Part shown: piece after piece, positions 41,704-50,461 of the stretch
Layout: the number at the start of each line of letters is the position of its first letter
Numbering within the stretch: position 1 is the first letter of the stretch
Assembly (NCBI RefSeq): GCF_005843885.1
Contig: NZ_CP040443.1
Coordinates: 3,534,001-3,598,000, forward strand
Direction of reading: 5' to 3'
DNA from: Escherichia sp. E4742
GTDB lineage: Bacteria > Pseudomonadota > Gammaproteobacteria > Enterobacterales > Enterobacteriaceae
DNA length: 64,000 bases
Position numbers and translations under genes: made by a program
The notes under the pieces: model-generated
What the model was told of the DNA's origin: nothing
Seen by the model: the letters and a program-made list of their open reading frames with translations, nothing else
Database searches by the model: none

Positions 41704-42771
41704 TTAACTGAACTTACTCTGCGCCCACATCACGCCGCTGGCATACTCGGGCGGCAGCAGCGGGATTAATGCTTCCAGCGTTGCGGTCAGACGCGATGTG
41801 TCGCTGTCGGTCAAATTCAGATGGCCTACTTTACGCCCCGGACGGACTTCTTTGTCGTACCAGTGCAGATGCACCAGCGGCAGTTTCAGCCAGTCATAAT
41901 TCACATCGCTACCAATCAGGTTGATCATCACCGACGGACTATTCACAACCGGTTGCGGTAACGGCAGATCGGTAATCGCCCGCAGATGCAGCTCAAACTG
42001 GCTGATGCTGGCACCGTTTTGCGTCCAGTGACCACTGTTATGCACACGTGGAGCCAGTTCGTTGATCAACAGACCTTGCGGGGTGACAAAACACTCCATC
42101 GCCATCACGCCCACATAGCCCAGCTCCTGCATAATCGCCGACAGCATCTCTTCGGCCTGCGCTTGTTGCTGTGCATTGGCCTGCGGGAAAGCGACGCTGG
42201 TGCGCAAAATACCGTTCTGATGCAGGTTATGCGTCAGCGGATAAAACACTGTGCTGCCGTCAAAGCCGCGCGCGCCAACCAGCGACACTTCGCCAGAGAA
42301 GTTAATGCCCTGCTCGACAATACATTCGCCGTAGCATTCAGCCGGTAACTGATCGGTTTCATCGGCACGTAAACGCCATTGACCGCGACCGTCATAGCCG
42401 CCAGTGCGACGCTTAACAATCGCCAGCTCACCTGAACGATCAAACACCGCAGGCCACTCGCTGCGATCGGCAAGTAACTGCCACGGTGCGGTCGGCAGGT
42501 GGAGCTTATCGAAAAGCTGCTTCTGAGTCAGACGGTCGGCAATAATCGGGAATACATCGCGGTTCACAAATGCCGGATGGCGCGCCAGTTCGCGGGTTAA
42601 TGCGGTTTCCGGCCAGCGTTCGATCTCAGCGGTAATCACACTTTGTTGAAAAGGCACCGCCGCCGGTTCAGCGTCCAGCCCGACCGGCCAGACAGCAATG
42701 CCTAACGGTTCGCCTGCCTGACGCAGCATACGGCCTAACTGCCCGTTACCGAGGACGCAAACCTGTTTCAT
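41704..42771 (-). CDS. purK: PurK, N5-carboxyaminoimidazole ribonucleotide synthetase
   Basis: This 355-residue ATP-grasp enzyme makes N5-CAIR from AIR, bicarbonate and ATP in purine synthesis. The N-terminal [10 protein letters not shown] and ATP-grasp signatures ([26 protein letters not shown]) are clear. Its ATG overlaps the purE stop (ATGA). Confidence 0.97.
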   Translation of the reverse strand: MKQVCVLGNGQLGRMLRQAGEPLGIAVWPVGLDAEPAAVPFQQSVITAEIERWPETALTRELARHPAFVNRDVFPIIADRLTQKQLFDKLHLPTAPWQLLADRSEWPAVFDRSGELAIVKRRTGGYDGRGQWRLRADETDQLPAECYGECIVEQGINFSGEVSLVGARGFDGSTVFYPLTHNLHQNGILRTSVAFPQANAQQQAQAEEMLSAIMQELGYVGVMAMECFVTPQGLLINELAPRVHNSGHWTQNGASISQFELHLRAITDLPLPQPVVNSPSVMINLIGSDVNYDWLKLPLVHLHWYDKEVRPGRKVGHLNLTDSDTSRLTATLEALIPLLPPEYASGVMWAQSKFS

Positions 42772-43277
42772 GCCGCACCTCGCGGGTCCGGGTTTTCCAG
42801 CACTTCGTCGGTCTGGGCTTTGCGCCAGTCATTCAGACGCTGGTGCAGTTCTTTATCATGAGTCGCAAGAATTTGTGCTGCCAGTAACGCCGCGTTTGCC
42901 GCGCCAGCTTTACCAATCGCCAGCGTACCTACCGGAATGCCGCGCGGCATTTGTACGATGGAGTAGAGGCTATCGACACCGCTCAGTGCGGCGCTCTGTA
43001 CTGGCACGCCCAGCACTGGCACCAGCGTTTTGGCGGCAATCATGCCCGGCAGGTGCGCTGCGCCGCCCGCGCCCGCAATAATCACCTGATAACCGTTCTC
43101 TTCGGCGCTTTCGGCGAAGCTGAACAGTTTATCGGGGGTGCGGTGAGCAGAAACCACTTCAACGTGGTGCGGGACATTCAGGATTTCGAAGATTTCGGCG
43201 GCGAACTGCATGGTAGCCCAGTCGCTTTTGGACCCCATCACGATGGCGACACGCGCCGGATTATTGCGGGAAGACAT
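42768..43277 (-). CDS. purE: PurE, N5-CAIR mutase
   Basis: This 169-residue enzyme converts N5-CAIR to CAIR. The MGSKSDW start motif, SAHRTP and [11 protein letters not shown] are present. The start [10 protein letters not shown] at 43277 gives the usual length. A PurR operator lies upstream, and purK is coupled downstream. Confidence 0.97.
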   Translation of the reverse strand: MSSRNNPARVAIVMGSKSDWATMQFAAEIFEILNVPHHVEVVSAHRTPDKLFSFAESAEENGYQVIIAGAGGAAHLPGMIAAKTLVPVLGVPVQSAALSGVDSLYSIVQMPRGIPVGTLAIGKAGAANAALLAAQILATHDKELHQRLNDWRKAQTDEVLENPDPRGAA

Positions 43278-43348
43278 GCGTCTTAAAACTCCTGTGGTGC
43301 ACAACTCTCGGCTTTAGAGGGCACAGAGAATAGCACGGAAAGAGAGCA

Positions 43349-43364
43349 AGGAAAACGGTTGCGT
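43349..43364 (-). promoter_or_regulatory. PurR operator of purEK
   Basis: The minus strand reads ACGCAACCGTTTTCCT, matching the PurR consensus (ACGCAAACGTTTTCNT) with few changes. It lies 72 bp upstream of the purE ATG. Confidence 0.88.
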
Positions 43365-43393
43365 GGCTGTGGAATCAGCAAAGTCGCGGGTAT

Positions 43394-44116
43394 TTAAAAT
43401 GGAAAATGAATCAGCTCAACGTCATCCGCCGTGACTTTCACCATCGAACCTTCCGTATGCCAGGCACCGAGTACCACGCGAAAAGCAGGTTGCTGATTGG
43501 CGATAAGTTCATGGACCGCCGGGCGATGCGTATGCCCGTGGATCAGCCATTGCACCTGATGCTTTTCCATCGCACTGACCACCGCGTTTTGGTTAACGTC
43601 CATGATCGCCAGCGATTTACTGCTGTTGGCTTCTTTACTGTTCGCTCGCATTCGTGCAGCAATACGTTTGCGCACAAACAACGGCAGGGCGAGGAATAGC
43701 GTTTGTAGCCACGGTTTGTGGACTTTGGCGCGAAATGCCTGATAACCCGCGTCATCGGTGCACAGCGTGTCGCCATGCATAATCAGCACCCGACGACCAT
43801 AAAGTTCGAGCACCTTTTCTTCCGGCAATAACGTCATGCCGCTTTCACGGGCAAAGCGTTTGCCGAGCAGAAAATCACGGTTGCCATGAATGAAATAACA
43901 GGGAACGCCGGAATCGGACACCGCTTTGATTGCCGCCGCTATCTGGTGATGGAGTGGGTTGGGATCGTCGTCGCCAATCCATGCTTCAAAAAGATCGCCA
44001 AGAATATATAGCGCGTCGGCCTTACGGACTTCTCCCGCTAAAAAACGCAGAAAACCGGCGGTGATCGCCGGTTCTTCCACGCAGAGATGAAGGTCTGCAA
44101 TAAAGAGTGTCGCCAC
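43394..44116 (-). CDS. lpxH: LpxH, UDP-2,3-diacylglucosamine diphosphatase
   Basis: This 240-residue calcineurin-like metallophosphoesterase makes lipid X in lipid A synthesis at the inner membrane. The metal-binding series [25 protein letters not shown] and HGHTHRP is complete. It starts 2 bp after the ppiB stop, so the two are co-transcribed. Confidence 0.97.
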   Translation of the reverse strand: MATLFIADLHLCVEEPAITAGFLRFLAGEVRKADALYILGDLFEAWIGDDDPNPLHHQIAAAIKAVSDSGVPCYFIHGNRDFLLGKRFARESGMTLLPEEKVLELYGRRVLIMHGDTLCTDDAGYQAFRAKVHKPWLQTLFLALPLFVRKRIAARMRANSKEANSSKSLAIMDVNQNAVVSAMEKHQVQWLIHGHTHRPAVHELIANQQPAFRVVLGAWHTEGSMVKVTADDVELIHFPF

Positions 44117-44118
44117 GA

Positions 44119-44613
44119 TTACTCGCTAACGGTCACGCTTTCAATGATAACGTCTTCTTTTGGCACGTCCTGGTGCATACCGCTACGACCGGTTGCAACA
44201 CCTTTGATTTTGTCTACCACGTCCATGCCTTCAACCACTTCAGCAAACACGCAGTAGCCCCAACCTTGCAGGCTTTCGCCAGAGAAGTTCAGGAAGTCGT
44301 TATCAACTACGTTGATGAAGAACTGCGCAGTTGCAGAGTGCGGAGCCTGAGTACGCGCCATTGCCAGCGTACCACGGGTGTTTTTCAGACCGTTGTTGGC
44401 TTCGTTTTTGATCGGTTCTTTGGTGGCTTTCTGTTTCATGCCCGGCTCAAAACCGCCGCCCTGAATCATAAAGCCGTTGATAACACGGTGGAAAATGGTG
44501 TTGTTGTAAAAACCTTCGCGGCAGTAGTCCAGGAAGTTTTTAACTGTTTCAGGTGCTTTATCGTCAAAAGTTTTGATGACAATATCGCCGTGATTGGTGT
44601 GGAAAGTAACCAT
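44119..44613 (-). CDS. ppiB: PpiB, cytoplasmic cyclophilin
   Basis: This 164-residue peptidyl-prolyl isomerase without signal peptide has the cyclophilin core [13 protein letters not shown] and a C-terminal [10 protein letters not shown] region. It is divergent from cysS across 173 bp and upstream of lpxH. Confidence 0.97.
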   Translation of the reverse strand: MVTFHTNHGDIVIKTFDDKAPETVKNFLDYCREGFYNNTIFHRVINGFMIQGGGFEPGMKQKATKEPIKNEANNGLKNTRGTLAMARTQAPHSATAQFFINVVDNDFLNFSGESLQGWGYCVFAEVVEGMDVVDKIKGVATGRSGMHQDVPKEDVIIESVTVSE

Positions 44614-44786
44614 TTTTGCATCCTGTTCCGTTTGATTGGTGCTTCAACCCGGTTCGGGTCATATATAGGGTGGTGTTATAGCATAACCGCACGATCGGAT
44701 CATCTCGCAATGTATGCTGAATCGCGCGGGAAATATGGGTATTATACGCAACTCAATTACCCACACATGTCTAAACGGAATCTTCG

Positions 44787-46172
44787 ATGCTAAAAATCTT
44801 CAATACTCTGACACGCCAAAAAGAGGAATTTAAGCCTATTCACGCCGGGGAAGTCGGCATGTACGTGTGTGGAATCACCGTTTACGACCTCTGTCATATC
44901 GGTCACGGGCGTACCTTTGTTGCCTTTGACGTGGTCGCACGCTACCTGCGTTTCCTCGGCTACAAGCTGAAGTATGTGCGTAACATTACCGATATTGATG
45001 ACAAAATCATCAAGCGCGCCAATGAAAATGGCGAAAGCTTTGTGGCGCTGGTGGATCGCATGATCGCCGAAATGCACAAAGATTTTGATGCCTTGAACAT
45101 TCTGCGCCCGGATATGGAGCCGCGTGCAACGCACCATATCGCAGAAATTATTGAACTCACTGAACAACTGATCGCCAAAGGTCATGCTTATGTGGCGGAC
45201 AACGGCGACGTGATGTTCGACGTACCGACCGATCCAACCTATGGCGTGCTGTCGCGTCAGGATCTCGACCAGTTGCAGGCAGGCGCGCGCGTTGACGTGG
45301 TCGACGACAAACGCAACCCGATGGACTTCGTTCTGTGGAAGATGTCGAAAGAGGGCGAACCGAGCTGGCCGTCTCCGTGGGGCGCGGGTCGTCCAGGCTG
45401 GCACATTGAGTGTTCGGCAATGAACTGCAAACAGCTGGGTAACCACTTTGATATCCACGGCGGCGGTTCAGACCTGATGTTCCCGCACCACGAGAACGAA
45501 ATCGCCCAGTCCACCTGCGCGCACGATGGTCAGTACGTTAACTACTGGATGCACTCCGGCATGGTGATGGTTGACCGCGAGAAAATGTCAAAATCGCTGG
45601 GTAACTTCTTCACCGTGCGTGATGTGCTGAAATACTACGACGCGGAAACCGTGCGTTACTTCCTGATGTCCGGTCACTATCGCAGCCAGTTGAACTATAG
45701 CGAAGAGAACCTGAAACAGGCGCGTGCGGCGCTGGAGCGTCTCTACACCGCGCTGCGCGGCACAGATAAAACCGTTGCGCCTGCCGGTGGCGAGGCGTTT
45801 GAAGCGCGCTTTATTGAAGCGATGGACGACGATTTCAACACCCCGGAAGCCTATTCCGTCCTGTTTGATATGGCGCGTGAAGTGAACCGTCTGAAAGCAG
45901 AAGATATGGCAGCGGCGAATGCAATGGCGTCTCACCTGCGTAAACTTTCCGCTGTATTGGGCCTGCTGGAGCAAGAACCGGAAGCGTTCCTGCAAAGCGG
46001 TGCACAAGCAGACGATAGCGAAGTGGCTGAGATTGAAGCGTTAATTCAACAGCGTCTGGATGCCCGTAAAGCGAAAGACTGGGCGGCTGCGGATGCGGCG
46101 CGTGACCGTCTTAACGAGATGGGGATCGTGCTGGAAGATGGCCCGCAAGGGACCACCTGGCGTCGTAAGTAA
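44787..46172 (+). CDS. cysS: CysS, cysteinyl-tRNA synthetase
   Basis: This 461-residue class I synthetase has the HIGH motif at 37-40, KMSKS at 266-270 and the Zn ligand Cys28 with further Cys/His downstream. It charges tRNA-Cys. It is divergent from ppiB and convergent with ybcI. Confidence 0.98.
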
Positions 46173-46183
46173 TTGCGCTATTG

Positions 46184-46207
46184 CCGGATGCGAGTTCTCG
46201 CATCCGG
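46184..46207. other. Perfect hairpin between cysS and ybcI
   Basis: CCGGATGCGA and TCGCATCCGG form a perfect 10-bp stem around GTTC in the 35-bp gap between convergent genes, immediately before the ybcI stop. It is REP-related and has no T-run. Confidence 0.7.
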
Positions 46208-46729
46208 TTATCGCCTGCGCCACCACAACATTCCCATCAGCACCATCCCCGGCAACCATACCCACATCAATTCAGAAATTATCACCTGATGCCCGTAAGG
46301 CGTGGTGTAACGAGACAAAGCAAACGGCGCGACTTTAATCACCTGCCAGGGAGCGAAAAAGCGTTCATCTGACCACGGCCACAGCCAGTCAACACCCTTA
46401 CCGCCAGTGGTTACCGAATCCAGCAAACTGTGCGATAACAACGAGACGGTTAAAAACAGCCAGCAGCGAATCAGCCCAGCCCTGAACCATCGGCGTCCAA
46501 TCAGCACGCATAACAGCGGGACAACAAACGCAAACACCAGCGAATGGGTAAACCCGCGATGACCAAAAACATTGCCGTAAGCAACGCCAAATTTAAACGA
46601 CAATACGTCGGCATCGGGCAGCATCGCCAGGACGATTCCGGCAAATAACAGGCGCGGAGGGATAATTTTCGACCCCAGGCCTAAGCCCAGACAAAGGGGG
46701 ACTGCGGCGTGAGTAATAACGGTTGGCAT
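46208..46729 (-). CDS. ybcI: YbcI, DUF457-family inner-membrane protein
   Basis: This 173-residue membrane protein of the YdjM/YbcI (predicted metal-dependent hydrolase) family has conserved His/Asp in MPTVITHAAVP, LPDADVLSF, HRGFTHS and LLSHSLLDSVT. The function is not established. It is convergent with cysS. Confidence 0.93.
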   Translation of the reverse strand: MPTVITHAAVPLCLGLGLGSKIIPPRLLFAGIVLAMLPDADVLSFKFGVAYGNVFGHRGFTHSLVFAFVVPLLCVLIGRRWFRAGLIRCWLFLTVSLLSHSLLDSVTTGGKGVDWLWPWSDERFFAPWQVIKVAPFALSRYTTPYGHQVIISELMWVWLPGMVLMGMLWWRRR

Positions 46730-46837
46730 GATGATCGCTTCAGCAAAGTGTCGACGCTATCAGCATGTATGAAAGCGACGAAGAGGGCAAAGGTCTGAAA
46801 AGAGAATCGGCCTGCGTACAGGCAGGCCGAAGTGGGC

Positions 46838-47050
46838 TCAGGCAACAACCTGTACGCTGTGACCTGCAAAACTCACTGTCTGACCGGCGACGATTTTGCA
46901 ACGTTTACGCGTTTCAACTTCGCCGTCGACTTTTACCTGGCCTTCGGCAATCGCGATTTTCGCCTGCGCGCCGCTTTCGCTCCAGCCTTCCAGTTTCAGC
47001 AAGTCGCACAGCTCAACGTGCGGATGTTTACCTAAAGAAAATGTAGCCAT
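46838..47050 (-). CDS. ybcJ: YbcJ, S4-domain RNA-binding protein
   Basis: This 70-residue protein consists of one S4 domain (LCDLLKLEGWSESGAQAK, then VKVDGEVETRKRCK). The start MATFSLGKHPH at 47050 fits the family. It lies just after folD on the same strand and is probably co-transcribed. The RNA target is unknown. Confidence 0.93.
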   Translation of the reverse strand: MATFSLGKHPHVELCDLLKLEGWSESGAQAKIAIAEGQVKVDGEVETRKRCKIVAGQTVSFAGHSVQVVA

Positions 47051-47051
47051 G

Positions 47052-47918
47052 TTACTCACCCTGTGGATCATGATATTCAACGCACGCCTGTAGCGTGTTT
47101 TCAATCAGCGTGGCAACCGTCATCGGGCCAACGCCGCCGGGGACAGGCGTAATCCAGGAGGCGCGTTTAGCCGCGTCTTCAAACACTACGTCGCCCACAA
47201 CTTTGCCATTTTCCAGACGGTTGATGCCGACATCAATCACAATTGCGCCTTCTTTGATCCAGTCACCTGGAATAAAGCCCGGCTTGCCGACGGCGACGAT
47301 CAGCAGATCGGCGTTTTCTACGTGATGACGCAGATTTTTAGTGAAACGGTGGGTAACGGTGGTGGTGCAACCTGCCAGCAGCAGTTCCATGCTCATCGGG
47401 CGGCCAACGATGTTCGATGCGCCAATCACCACGGCGTTGAGGCCGAAAGTATCAATGTTGTAACGCTCAAGCAGCGTGACGATACCGCGCGGAGTGCAGG
47501 GACGCAGACGCGGAGCGCGCTGGCACAGACGACCGACGTTGTAAGGATGGAAACCGTCCACGTCTTTGTCCGGGTGAATACGTTCCAGCACTTTGACGTT
47601 ATCAATTCCTGCCGGTAATGGCAGTTGTACCAGAATGCCATCGATGGTGTTGTCGGCATTCAGGACATCGATAAGCTCCAGCAGCTCTGCTTCGCTGGTG
47701 GTTTCCGGAAGGTCGTATGAGCGGGAGATGAATCCCACCTCTTCGCAAGCTTTGCGTTTGCTTGCGACATAAATTTGCGATGCAGGGTTGCTACCCACCA
47801 GCACAACGGCCAGTCCTGGCGCCCGCAGTCCGGCCGCAATACGCGCCTGAACTTTTTGAGCAACCTCAGAGCGCACCTGCTGCGCAATCGTTTTACCATC
47901 TATAATCTTTGCTGCCAT
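47052..47918 (-). CDS. folD: FolD, methylene-THF dehydrogenase/cyclohydrolase
   Basis: This 288-residue bifunctional enzyme interconverts 5,10-methylene-THF and 10-formyl-THF. The [13 protein letters not shown] active-site Lys region, VQLPLP, and the NADP motif [15 protein letters not shown] are clear, along with the C-terminal [11 protein letters not shown]. In K-12 the sfm operon follows upstream of it; here argU is only 329 bp away. Confidence 0.97.
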   Translation of the reverse strand: MAAKIIDGKTIAQQVRSEVAQKVQARIAAGLRAPGLAVVLVGSNPASQIYVASKRKACEEVGFISRSYDLPETTSEAELLELIDVLNADNTIDGILVQLPLPAGIDNVKVLERIHPDKDVDGFHPYNVGRLCQRAPRLRPCTPRGIVTLLERYNIDTFGLNAVVIGASNIVGRPMSMELLLAGCTTTVTHRFTKNLRHHVENADLLIVAVGKPGFIPGDWIKEGAIVIDVGINRLENGKVVGDVVFEDAAKRASWITPVPGGVGPMTVATLIENTLQACVEYHDPQGE

Positions 47919-48189
47919 CAGAGAGAGGATTCCATCTGTTACGTAGGTCGAAGGGGATGCGTCTATTTTGTCAGAAGCGGGGCGCGCTGTCAGGTTTCGT
48001 TTTCTGGACTATCTGTAATCCGCTGTTTTTTTGGCAACAGCGCGTTGCTGGTTTGATAGTTACCCGGCTCATATAAATGAAAAACAGGTTTACCTGTTCC
48101 AGACTGAGGGCGGATATGTGTTTCCTTGCTTTCATGGTGAGATAAATAGACACCGCCGTACACTTGTTCAGCAACCGGTTCAAAAGCCA
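47919..48189. other. folD-argU gap, no recognised gene
   Basis: These 271 bases contain a 66-codon open frame on the minus strand (47990-48190) with no convincing ribosome binding site and no family I recognise. The sfmACDHF operon and fimZ of K-12 are absent. I treat this as non-coding scar or tRNA upstream sequence. Confidence 0.5.
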
Positions 48190-48217
48190 TTGACTCAGCA
48201 AGGGTTGACCGTATAAT
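48190..48217 (+). promoter_or_regulatory. argU promoter
   Basis: TTGACT (-35) and a perfect TATAAT (-10) are separated by 16 bp, 30 bp upstream of the tRNA. Confidence 0.88.
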
Positions 48218-48247
48218 TCACGCGATTACAGCATCTCGCGGTGTAAT

Positions 48248-48324
48248 GCGCCCTTAGCTCAGTTGGATAGAGCAACGACCTTCTAAGTCGTGGGCCGCAG
48301 GTTCGAATCCTGCAGGGCGCGCCA
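48248..48324 (+). tRNA. argU: tRNA-Arg(UCU), argU
   Basis: This 77-nt tRNA has a perfect acceptor stem (GCGCCCT with AGGGCGC), encoded CCA, anticodon loop CTTCTAA giving anticodon UCU for rare AGA codons, and T-loop GTTCGAATC. Its 3' half is the attachment site of the DLP12 prophage in K-12, and here a 45-nt copy occurs at 51999-52043. Confidence 0.98.
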
Positions 48325-48359
48325 TTCCAATTCAATTAGTTACACCTTCTTTACCTCCT

Positions 48360-48509
48360 TCATAATTTCAGAGTGGACGTATTTGGGACATCGTTACCAA
48401 AAATGTCGTCTGTTTTCCTCGCGTGCTCCGTCAAATGATTAGGCGCAAGGTGAGCATATCTACGCACCATTTCTATGGATTCTCATCCGCCCATTTCCTG
48501 AAGCACTGA
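48360..48509 (-). pseudogene. Tyrosine integrase C-terminal remnant
   Basis: Read on the minus strand, about 50 codons match the end of a DLP12-type phage integrase: SVLQEMGG, then a TGA at 48483-48485 where Trp is expected, then [22 protein letters not shown] with the catalytic Tyr, and the natural stop at 48360. Nothing upstream of SVLQ is integrase-like. It lies next to argU, as integrases of this site do, so it marks the left end of the element. It cannot be active. Confidence 0.85.
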
Positions 48510-48603
48510 TGAAGAACATCAATGAATGCACCAGGAGGAAACTGATGAGTTAGGTTCAAACTGTAGTACAATTCTCTTCGGTATTAACAGGAAAGAATAT
48601 GCT

Positions 48604-48936
48604 ATGAACCCTTATATTTATCTTGGTGGTGCAATACTTGCAGAGGTCATTGGTACAACCTTAATGAAGTTTTCAGAGGGTTTTACACGGTTATGGCCCT
48701 CTGTTGGTACAATTATTTGTTACTGTGCATCATTCTGGTTATTAGCTCAGACGCTGGCTTATATTCCTACAGGGATTGCTTATGCTGTCTGGTCAGGAGT
48801 CGGTATCGTCCTGATTAGTTTACTTTCCTGGGGATTTTTCGGCCAACGATTGGACCTGCCAGCCATTATCGGCATGATGTTGATTTGTGCCGGAGTGTTG
48901 GTAATTAATTTGTTGTCACGAAGTGCACCACATTAA
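48604..48936 (+). CDS. emrE: EmrE, small multidrug resistance transporter
   Basis: This 110-residue, four-helix SMR protein exchanges protons for quaternary ammonium and other cationic drugs as an antiparallel dimer. The essential Glu14 is present, as are the WSGVG motif and the LLSRSAPH end. It is nearly identical to K-12 EmrE, which is encoded by DLP12 at the same site. The ATG at 48604 is the standard start. Confidence 0.97.
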   Translation: MNPYIYLGGAILAEVIGTTLMKFSEGFTRLWPSVGTIICYCASFWLLAQTLAYIPTGIAYAVWSGVGIVLISLLSWGFFGQRLDLPAIIGMMLICAGVLVINLLSRSAPH

Positions 48937-48965
48937 AAATAATTACTTTTGAATCGTATAAACAT

Positions 48966-49000
48966 AAAGCAGCCCGTATCTTTATACGGACTGCTTTTTA
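48966..49000 (+). terminator. Rho-independent terminator after emrE
   Basis: AAGCAGCCCGTAT pairs with ATACGGACTGCTT with one mismatch, followed by a T-run. Confidence 0.82.
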
Positions 49001-49190
49001 TACTGCTGGTAAATGTTTTTAGGTTAGTGGAGCAGGGAATTACCATATTTGTGTTCTGAACAATAGTAATAAAGTTTTCGGTGAGAAATGCTGTCGGCAT
49101 TTGTGATTAAATGATTTATAGCAATATAAAAAGGAACTCTTAAGCCTGTTTATTTTTTTAGATTCATACTCATCGTGGATAAAAATCAGA

Positions 49191-49214
49191 ACCACCCGCT
49201 GAACGGGTGGTTTT
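49191..49214. terminator. Likely bidirectional terminator
   Basis: ACCACCCG/CGGGTGGT stem with a 5-nt loop is followed by TTTT on the plus strand and by GATTTTTA on the minus strand, so it can also end the minus-strand gene at 49291. Confidence 0.75.
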
Positions 49215-49290
49215 ACGTAAGTTTAATTTTATAATTTCAGTGATTTTTTTACGCTACAATAATGCAAATGATAGTGGACAAAAAACACAA

Positions 49291-49965
49291 TCAGTCAATG
49301 GGGTCACTGTAGGATGCAACAGCCTGAGCGGGGTGACCTATCCCAACTTTCTCTCTTCCTCCATTATTGCTCAGCCAATAATAAGCATTGTTATCTTTAT
49401 TAAAAGCGTAAATGCCACAAACACCGTTGTGCTCAATCATGGTGTGCCATCCACTATTAGCTACATTGCCCCATTCCTGGTAAAGCCCTGCGTTAACTTC
49501 TCGCTTCATAATATGCGTTGCAAAAAGATCATCATAATCGTAACTATCGATATCACGTGCTTCAGGAAGTTCTCCGTTCATATCTTTAATCCACGGTAAA
49601 GTATCTTTAACTGAATAATAAGTTTCACTGCTGTGTTTGAAAAAACGCTTCACGATAAATATATAAGCACCGGCAGATTGATTTGTTATTTTATCAGTGG
49701 CGAAAATGGAAAATAACTTCCAAACGCACTTTTCATCTACGTTCGGAAAAGTCACTGTGCCATCCTGACTCACCGCCAGAGCATTATTGTCTGCATCAGT
49801 GCTACAGCTCCATGTTACCTTATCATTATTAACTGGGTCATTATCAATGACCATCTTGAAGGTGGCACCTGGAAACAAGCTATTAGGAAAATTGTAACCA
49901 AACTTCATATCATTGTTAATATCATAGATATGGTTATCAACTAAAACGCCTGTAATTTTACTCAT
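49291..49965 (-). CDS. Ig-like plus C-type-lectin-like protein, unknown role
   Basis: This 224-residue protein has no signal peptide or membrane segment. Residues 1 to about 110 resemble a bacterial Ig-like fold (VTWSCSTDADNNALAVSQDG). From about 115 to 224 it resembles the C-type-lectin-like tip domain of intimin/invasin-type proteins: LPWIKDMNGELPEARDI, then LYQEWGNV, then GWHTMIEHNGVCGIYAFN and AYYWLSNN. The ATG has a strong AGAGGG ribosome binding site, so the gene looks functional. Without a signal, it could be a phage moron or fibre-associated protein, or a detached adhesin tip. It lies inside the argU element. Confidence 0.6.
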   Translation of the reverse strand: MSKITGVLVDNHIYDINNDMKFGYNFPNSLFPGATFKMVIDNDPVNNDKVTWSCSTDADNNALAVSQDGTVTFPNVDEKCVWKLFSIFATDKITNQSAGAYIFIVKRFFKHSSETYYSVKDTLPWIKDMNGELPEARDIDSYDYDDLFATHIMKREVNAGLYQEWGNVANSGWHTMIEHNGVCGIYAFNKDNNAYYWLSNNGGREKVGIGHPAQAVASYSDPID

Positions 49966-50461
49966 TATGGACCCTCTTTGTTTATTAAATAAAAGGTTGT
50001 ATTCCTGTGTAAAGGAATATGCTGATATTAATGCAGTTAATAAACAATTGTTCTTATTTAAAATTTATATAGTGGTATGAATATGATTATATACCCCCTC
50101 TGAGTAGTGGCTACGCCGATTATTCGTGTCTTGTACGGAATATCTACAAAGTACCAAATCGTCACAAGCGCAAACCTGAGTCGAAGCCATCCGAAAATCA
50201 TTTATTATTTCAGGCGTCAGCGCAACGACAAGAGCCAATGATCTGGTTGGTATTCTTACCGGATACAAGGCTTACGGAGCGATAGCCGGTTGTACGTTCT
50301 TCATTGCGCGTGGTGGGACGGTTTTGATCCACGTGCGTGGGATGCTGGAAGCCTGATGGATTTTGCCGTACCGGTGGTGGCGTGGCTGTTGTTTCGATGA
50401 ATATAGTACAACGCAGGATAATATGGGGTACTGGCAGAATGATTCTGCCAGTGGAGGCATA
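49966..50461. other. Gap between lectin gene and flagellin, with an ORF remnant
   Basis: This 496-bp region has no gene I can name. On the plus strand, an open frame without an evident start runs from 50242 to the TGA at 50398-50400. It encodes LHCAWWDGFDPRAWDAG followed by a hydrophobic end (FAVPVVAWLLFR), and looks like the C-terminal remnant of a membrane-associated protein. The upstream part (49966-50241) is A+T-rich and should hold the promoter of the lectin-like gene. Confidence 0.45.

Larger units (their letters stand above)
48937..49290. other. emrE-lectin gene gap with two hairpins
   Basis: This 354-bp A+T-rich gap lies between convergent genes. Apart from the two terminators listed separately, I see no gene. 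Confidence 0.6.

Noticed and set aside
48001..48043. Short minus-strand stretch reading [12 protein letters not shown], resembling residues near the N-terminus of FimZ
   Set aside because: Only about 12 residues agree and the surrounding frame does not. The expected fimZ start relative to argU would lie elsewhere. Not enough to call a fimZ pseudogene.
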